Positions 8,690-12,588 of a stretch of DNA of 12,588 bases are shown here, piece after piece (the stretch's first letter is position 1; each line of letters starts with the position of its first letter). The notes beneath the pieces are model-generated. The model ran no database searches. It had not been told where the DNA came from and worked only from the letters and a program-made list of their open reading frames with translations. Both the position numbers and the translations under genes were made by a program. Origin of the DNA: Bacteroidaceae bacterium (GTDB taxonomy: Bacteria > Bacteroidota > Bacteroidia > Bacteroidales > Barnesiellaceae_A); the NCBI GenBank assembly GCA_017561285.1, contig JAFZDG010000044.1, positions 1-12,588 on the forward strand. Direction: 5' to 3'.

Positions 8690-8723
8690 CAAAAGTACAT
8701 AAAATTTTTGGGATAACAGCAAA
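8690..8723 (-). promoter_or_regulatory. Promoter of the dxr operon
   Basis: On the minus strand, TACTTTTG (8690-8697) matches the -7 box TAnnTTTG and TTTG (8720-8723) lies 22 nt upstream, one more than the usual 19-21. The predicted transcript would begin near 8684, about 30 nt before the dxr ATG. An AT palindrome (TTTTAAAAA / TTTTTAAAA, 8745-8764) lies just upstream. Confidence 0.6.
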
Positions 8724-8846
8724 GAACAGAGCGAGCAAGGTATCTTTTAAAAAAGTTTTTAAAATCAAACACGTTTTTGGGGATTTTTGCAGTTGTTCTA
8801 TTTTACAACCTTGCCCCCATAGAGAATATAAATCATAGAGGTTCAT

Positions 8847-8930
8847 AAAAAAAATTGATTGCCTCTCGACAACCAATCTTCGTTAACCTTAATCTTAATC
8901 TAATACTATGAAAAACACTCTGCAAAGATA
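8847..8930 (-). ncRNA. Candidate small RNA or dxr leader attenuator
   Basis: On the minus strand a -7 box TATCTTTG (8923-8930) is followed about 40 nt later by a stem-loop (8851-8880). The arms AAGATTGGTTG and CAATCAATTTT pair over 11 positions, two of them G-U wobbles, around the 8-nt loop TCGAGAGG, and run into a T8 tract (8847-8854). Promoter plus terminator would give an RNA of roughly 70 nt. No good -33 TTTG is visible at the expected distance. Three imperfect hexamers (GATTAA, GATTAA, GGTTAA) lie in the transcript. There is no open frame of note. It could instead attenuate a long dxr leader. Confidence 0.35.
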
Positions 8931-9101
8931 ATAAAAGCATATTACAATACACCTTGCAATAATACAAAATGCCACCTATTTTTTATTATTTAACACCAAA
9001 CACCCATTTTTCTATTATAACCTTAAATAAACCACAACAAAAACAGATGAAAGATAAGCATATAGCCGATAGAGCATACAACAGATTGTATGAATGTAAA
9101 T

Positions 9102-9145
9102 ACAAAAAAATAAAGTTGCACCTCGCGCCGAAGTGCAACTTTATT
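9102..9145 (-). terminator. Strong intrinsic terminator after the 930-aa gene
   Basis: AATAAAGTTGCAC (9109-9121) and GTGCAACTTTATT (9133-9145) form a perfect 13-bp stem. After a C/A mismatch, three more pairs (TCG/CGA) close a CGC loop. On the minus strand the stem runs directly into a T tract (A run on the plus strand, 9104-9110). It begins 35 bp after the stop codon. Confidence 0.9.
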
Positions 9146-9180
9146 GCTATGAGATTGATAAATTCTTATCGCTCGCAATT

Positions 9181-11973
9181 CTATTTTTTGAGCGCACCCA
9201 ATTCAAGAGGTGCTATCGTAGCATCAAGTTTCATAGGCTTGTCAAACGCTTTAACTTTAGCGGCTTTAAATTCGCCACTTGGGGTAATGCTGAGTTCTTC
9301 AAATTCTAACAATCCATATAAGTTATCATCTGCAATAACAATAAGATAGGGGCTTCCTACTCCTGTAAATACAGCCTCATCACCATCGACCGTAAAAGAA
9401 CAAACCAAACGAACCGAACCATTATCTACCTCAACAATATATACGGGAAGCTGTCTACCATCACCTAATGCATCAATTGTACCTACACAGGCACCTCCAT
9501 AGGCATCATTATAATCAAGCATTACAATCTCCTCTTCATCATTATCATTCCAATAAGAGTATGCCGGGAAAGGGGTTTCCGTTGCAATATCTCCATATAA
9601 TCCGCTCAAGAAGCCCGATAGGCTCCACTGCGTAGCAGAATTGATACCGAGGCCTCGCAATTCAACATCATTGGCAATCAGTGAGAAATCAACCGGCACG
9701 CCAGCTTCTTGTGAATCGGTTGTGATAAGATTAAAAAGATAGGCACCTTCATGGAAGAAAGAAGTTTCGGTTCCGGGAGTATCGGCACTCATATCTACTA
9801 CGGCATAATAACCGGTAGGATCTCCATTATCGTCCCAAAAACAATCAACGGGCAACATTTGGGTACCATATTCACCCTCTACTGCACCTTTGGGAAAATA
9901 CAACAAAATAGTCGATTTTTCGTTTTCATTCAATACCACATTCTCGGGAAGGGTAAGGTACAAAGTTCTATCTTCGGCTCGTGCAATAAATTCACCCGAA
10001 GCATACATCTCACGATTTTCGTTAAAGACATCAAATGTAACAGATGGCATATCGTCGGTGCGGAAAATAGGAACATCAAACTTGACCTTAATTGTTCTAT
10101 CGTCTCTATTGTATGAGAGTGTCTTACGACGAGATTCTATAGATGGGGCCGAAACTCCAAAATTCGAGCCATCGGTAACAGCCTGCATTGGCTTACCATT
10201 AAGGTCTGTTACAGCACCATCTGCAAAAGTTATTTCCAGCATATATTCGCCTTCCTCCGGGAACTTCAAGTCAGGTAAATCCAATGTAAGCACATTACCC
10301 GAGGCATAGGCATTGGTAATCACACCCGATGCTATCTCTTCTTGTATAGTATAATCGGTCCCGCAATAGATGAGCGAATATCCTATTTCACCCATATCGT
10401 CGGTGCGAACAATCTCGGTGCTGAAGATGTATGATATCTGCTGCGGGAAAGCCCCCCAGTCTCGATCAACAATATATGGAACGCTCTCTACCATCCACCA
10501 CAAACCATAGGGATTGCCTTCGGCATCTATACCACTCTCCATAGAGAACGGTTCGGCACGACAAAAATCCCAATCGCATACTCTCCAGTTATCCCACGAT
10601 ACAGTAACTATATCACCATCTTGAAGTGTTTGATAGTCCGGTACTTGGATAGTTGCCGTTTCGGCAAAATCTGGAAACATATAATAGTCTGTAGTAGTAT
10701 TTATCATCGAGTATTTACCCGAATTACCATCCTTTCGATAAACAGACAATGTAACCTCTTGAGAATAAGGATTATCTGCAATAATTTGTATTTTCTCACT
10801 AAACTGCAAATAGGCCTGATAGGGATTGGTAGGATTGAAAGACAAGGGCGAAGTTGATAACAGACGCGGGCGTTCGTTGTAATAATCAATAACGATGCCA
10901 TGGCGTTGGCCTTGCTCATCGATATAACTTTCAATACCCTCATATGCAACATTCGTATCGCCTGCCCATACCAACGCCTCGGGAGATATAGTGAATGCCA
11001 CTTGGAAGGCTGTATCACAAGGCAAGATTCCTTCCAATTCATATTGTGCACCAGTATCACCCTCTGTCCAATCATGTTTATGCATGCATATATCTACAGA
11101 ATTACCATTAATTAGAAATATTTCAACAAAATCTTCTTTTACAATATTATTATCGCTATCATAGGCCTTGTAACTTATGGTTTCATTAAACCAACCTTGA
11201 CTTGCGTAAATCTCGTGATATGGTTGGTAAGAGAGTAGGCTATAATTGAATAACATATTGAAGTAAAAATCATTTTGAGACTTCTCATAATCAAGCAAAC
11301 GTATTTCGGGAGCAACCTTAGAGATACTATCTATCTCGGTAAGAGGTATTACAGATTCAGGCTCAGATATAAGTACATCTGTCCACGTAACTGTCATATT
11401 CTCATAGGCGCCATACCACCAAGCGTTATTAACTGTATCACCGGCACCCAAGAAGGGAATCGTGAACGAAACAGACGTGCCGTCCAGAACATAGTTGCAA
11501 ACAGCAGCACCGGTGAGAACAGGCTCACCATCGTAACCGGCAATTACCAGGTTCATAAACTCATTGGGACCGCCATAAATAGTTTGACCATAAGGCAACT
11601 GAATATTTCCGGCAACGGTATCTACCCATGCATATACGGGCTTTACATCGTCAGCGCCAAGACCGTTAACAGTAATGATTGGTTGCAACCATATCTTGTT
11701 CTCATCTACTTCGTCACGAGTAACTGTAAGAGTCCATTCATCCTGAACTCCGGAAAAAACATTCGCAGCACATACACGAAACACACCGGCAATGGTATCA
11801 AATTCAAATTCGGCATTTTCGGTAATGTAATAATTGTTATCCGTTTCTTTTAGATAAAGTCTATCGAATGTTGTCTTTATGGGTTCGGCATCTTTTTTAT
11901 AGATATAGTCTTGAGCCTGTATGGGAAATAATATGCTCAGTATGAGACTTAGTATAAGTGTAATTCGTTTCAT
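9181..11973 (-). CDS. Unrecognised large secreted protein with repeated Ig-like modules
   Basis: A 930-aa protein I cannot assign to a named family. Residues 1-20 are a signal peptide (ending IQA before Gln21) without a lipobox, so the product should be periplasmic or exported. The rest is rich in predicted beta strands, aromatic residues and acidic residues. Residues about 25-200 form one beta-sandwich-like unit and about 220-365 another. Three Ig-like modules appear to follow, about 370-470, 500-600 and 615-710. The last two share an RTDDM motif (522-526 and 638-642) and both end with a GAV turn (586-588, 697-699). A final unit spans about 735-895, and the protein ends in Lys-Lys with no T9SS sorting domain. 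No catalytic motif is evident, so binding, adhesion or structural roles are more likely (inference). It starts 6 nt after the small T9SS-domain gene and is surely co-transcribed with it. Confidence 0.88.
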   Translation of the reverse strand: MKRITLILSLILSILFPIQAQDYIYKKDAEPIKTTFDRLYLKETDNNYYITENAEFEFDTIAGVFRVCAANVFSGVQDEWTLTVTRDEVDENKIWLQPIITVNGLGADDVKPVYAWVDTVAGNIQLPYGQTIYGGPNEFMNLVIAGYDGEPVLTGAAVCNYVLDGTSVSFTIPFLGAGDTVNNAWWYGAYENMTVTWTDVLISEPESVIPLTEIDSISKVAPEIRLLDYEKSQNDFYFNMLFNYSLLSYQPYHEIYASQGWFNETISYKAYDSDNNIVKEDFVEIFLINGNSVDICMHKHDWTEGDTGAQYELEGILPCDTAFQVAFTISPEALVWAGDTNVAYEGIESYIDEQGQRHGIVIDYYNERPRLLSTSPLSFNPTNPYQAYLQFSEKIQIIADNPYSQEVTLSVYRKDGNSGKYSMINTTTDYYMFPDFAETATIQVPDYQTLQDGDIVTVSWDNWRVCDWDFCRAEPFSMESGIDAEGNPYGLWWMVESVPYIVDRDWGAFPQQISYIFSTEIVRTDDMGEIGYSLIYCGTDYTIQEEIASGVITNAYASGNVLTLDLPDLKFPEEGEYMLEITFADGAVTDLNGKPMQAVTDGSNFGVSAPSIESRRKTLSYNRDDRTIKVKFDVPIFRTDDMPSVTFDVFNENREMYASGEFIARAEDRTLYLTLPENVVLNENEKSTILLYFPKGAVEGEYGTQMLPVDCFWDDNGDPTGYYAVVDMSADTPGTETSFFHEGAYLFNLITTDSQEAGVPVDFSLIANDVELRGLGINSATQWSLSGFLSGLYGDIATETPFPAYSYWNDNDEEEIVMLDYNDAYGGACVGTIDALGDGRQLPVYIVEVDNGSVRLVCSFTVDGDEAVFTGVGSPYLIVIADDNLYGLLEFEELSITPSGEFKAAKVKAFDKPMKLDATIAPLELGALKK

Positions 11974-11979
11974 AGCCTA

Positions 11980-12444
11980 TTATTTTTTGATGAATTTGAC
12001 AGTTGTATTATTTACTTGCAACAGATATACTCCGGCAGCAAGCCCCGACACATTGAGAGTGGTATTATCGGGCGAGAGGGTTGTATGGATGACAGTTGCT
12101 CCCTCGAGCGTGCGTACATACACCGCAGTGGCATCTTTCAAACCGCCCAATGTGAGGGTACTGACAACAGGATTGGGAAAAACAGAGAGATCGATTGACG
12201 ATGACTCGACCTTCTCGACTGCCGAATATAGATATTGGAACGAAAAGCTTCTTGTTTGCGTCATTGTTCCATCCGTTTCTACTATGACATACGACTCCGA
12301 GTTATCAGATTGCGCAATATACGCCAGCTTATTTACAGGTATGTACTGCTCATCGCAGGTAACAATGTGCCATACCTCTTGTGCCGATATGCGTGCAACA
12401 AACAACATAACAAAGGCACTCAATAATAGTAGTGTTTTTTTCAT
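11980..12444 (-). CDS. Small secreted protein with T9SS type A C-terminal sorting domain
   Basis: A 154-aa protein with a signal peptide (1-21, ending ISA before Gln22), a short central region (22-80) and a T9SS type A sorting domain (about 83-154). The sorting domain shows the usual order: VFPNP (88-92), a strand with VYVRTLEG (108-115), LNVSGLAAGVYLLQV (130-144) and the end VKFIKK (149-154). Such domains take proteins through the outer membrane by the Por/type IX system, after which the domain is cleaved or anchored. The passenger is only about 60 residues, with one Cys (Cys30) and no enzyme motif, which is small for a T9SS cargo. It is the first gene of a two-gene unit with the 930-aa protein. 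Its function is unknown. Confidence 0.85.
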   Translation of the reverse strand: MKKTLLLLSAFVMLFVARISAQEVWHIVTCDEQYIPVNKLAYIAQSDNSESYVIVETDGTMTQTRSFSFQYLYSAVEKVESSSIDLSVFPNPVVSTLTLGGLKDATAVYVRTLEGATVIHTTLSPDNTTLNVSGLAAGVYLLQVNNTTVKFIKK

Positions 12445-12471
12445 AAATATTTTTTATTTAGATTGTTTTTG

Positions 12472-12507
12472 CAAATTTAAACAATAGCAAACAAAATCAC
12501 CCCCCCC
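12472..12507 (-). promoter_or_regulatory. Promoter of the T9SS mini-cargo operon with a G8 tract
   Basis: On the minus strand, TAAATTTG (12472-12479) fits the -7 box and would give a leader of about 20 nt to the ATG at 12444. No TTTG stands at the proper -33 distance. That position is occupied by a run of eight G (C8 at 12500-12507 on the plus strand). The placement of the -7 box is reasonable, but the promoter is unproven. Confidence 0.45.
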
Positions 12508-12511
12508 GATT

Positions 12512-12529
12512 GTTAAATATAGTTAAATA
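12512..12529. repeat. Direct repeat GTTAAATA with 10-bp period
   Basis: GTTAAATA occurs at 12512-12519 and again at 12522-12529, one helical turn apart, just upstream (minus-strand sense) of the G8 tract. A regulator half-site pair is possible, but the repeat is short and AT-rich. Confidence 0.35.
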
Positions 12530-12563
12530 CCCATCCTATACCGATGGGTAACAGGATGGGTAT
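12527..12563 (-). terminator. Hairpin, possible terminator of a gene beyond the right edge
   Basis: ATACCCATCCT (12527-12537) and AGGATGGGTAT (12553-12563) form a perfect 11-bp stem with a 15-nt loop. The loop holds a second copy of GATGGGTA (12543-12550) that can pair with the left arm instead, so two folds compete. On the minus strand the sequence after the stem is T-rich but broken (TTAACTATATTTA), so termination strength is doubtful. A minus-strand gene right of the window is implied but not seen. Confidence 0.45.
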
Positions 12564-12588
12564 AAAGAAAACTATGCTGACTGCAAAA

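Larger units (their letters stand above)
8656..9180. other. 525-bp intergenic region between dxr and the 930-aa gene
   Basis: This AT-rich non-coding stretch contains, from right to left, the terminator of the 930-aa gene (9102-9145), a 7-bp inverted repeat with a 4-nt loop (CATACAA / TTGTATG, 9075-9092), a featureless AT-rich part (about 8931-9070), the candidate small RNA (8847-8930) and the dxr promoter (8690-8723). No convincing protein gene, tRNA or insertion sequence was seen. Confidence 0.7.

Noticed and set aside
8607..8876. 89-aa minus-strand frame overlapping the dxr start
   Set aside because: It covers the dxr promoter and the 5' end of dxr in another frame and has no family resemblance.
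8908..8931. Short plus-strand peptide (ATG, seven codons, TAA) preceded by a tidy AT-rich leader
   Set aside because: Too short to support, and the same bases hold the minus-strand -7 box TATCTTTG. It could be a leader peptide, but nothing downstream on the plus strand is a gene.
8969..9349. 126-aa open frame on the plus strand across the intergenic region
   Set aside because: It runs through the terminator of the 930-aa gene and then antisense into that gene, and it has no signal peptide or domain.
1..12588. CRISPR arrays, insertion sequences, tRNA or rRNA genes, phage attachment sites
   Set aside because: No regularly spaced repeats, transposase motifs, cloverleaf sequences or long duplications were seen by eye on either strand.

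Overview
The window comes from a bacterium of the Bacteroidota, most likely the order Bacteroidales. The evidence is a periplasmic GH84 hexosaminidase carrying an F5/8-type C domain, a DPP III of the Bacteroides HECLGH type, promoters fitting the Bacteroidota pattern TTTG / TAnnTTTG instead of -35/-10, starts without clear Shine-Dalgarno sequences, and a type IX secretion (T9SS) type A sorting domain. A gut genus near Barnesiella or Porphyromonas would fit, but the genus is a guess.

All seven convincing genes lie on the minus strand, so transcription runs from right to left. At the right end (12588 to 9181) a small signal-peptide protein with a T9SS C-terminal sorting domain (154 aa) is followed after 6 nt by an unrecognised 930-aa secreted protein built from beta-sandwich / Ig-like modules. 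The pair has a -7 box with a run of eight G where the -33 box should lie, and ends in a very strong intrinsic terminator (9109-9145). A 525-bp non-coding stretch (8656-9180) follows. It holds this terminator, a candidate small RNA or attenuator (about 8847-8930), and the dxr promoter (8690-8723).

The middle block (8655 to 4889) is a tight housekeeping operon: dxr (isoprenoid synthesis), rseP (intramembrane site-2 protease) and an RlmI-type rRNA methyltransferase, with 14-bp and 12-bp gaps. A lipoprotein DPP III (M49 zinc dipeptidyl peptidase) follows after 73 bp with no visible promoter or terminator between, so it may be co-transcribed. It ends in a strong terminator (2688-2731) whose U-tract DNA overlaps the -33 box of the next promoter.

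The last gene (2642 to 150) is an independently transcribed GH84 beta-N-acetylglucosaminidase, likely acting on mucin or other host glycans in the periplasm. The left 149 bp hold two hairpin terminators and a perfect palindrome over a possible outward promoter, serving genes outside the window.

No mobile element, CRISPR array, tRNA or rRNA was seen. The least explained parts are the T9SS mini-cargo / 930-aa pair and the candidate small RNA upstream of dxr.
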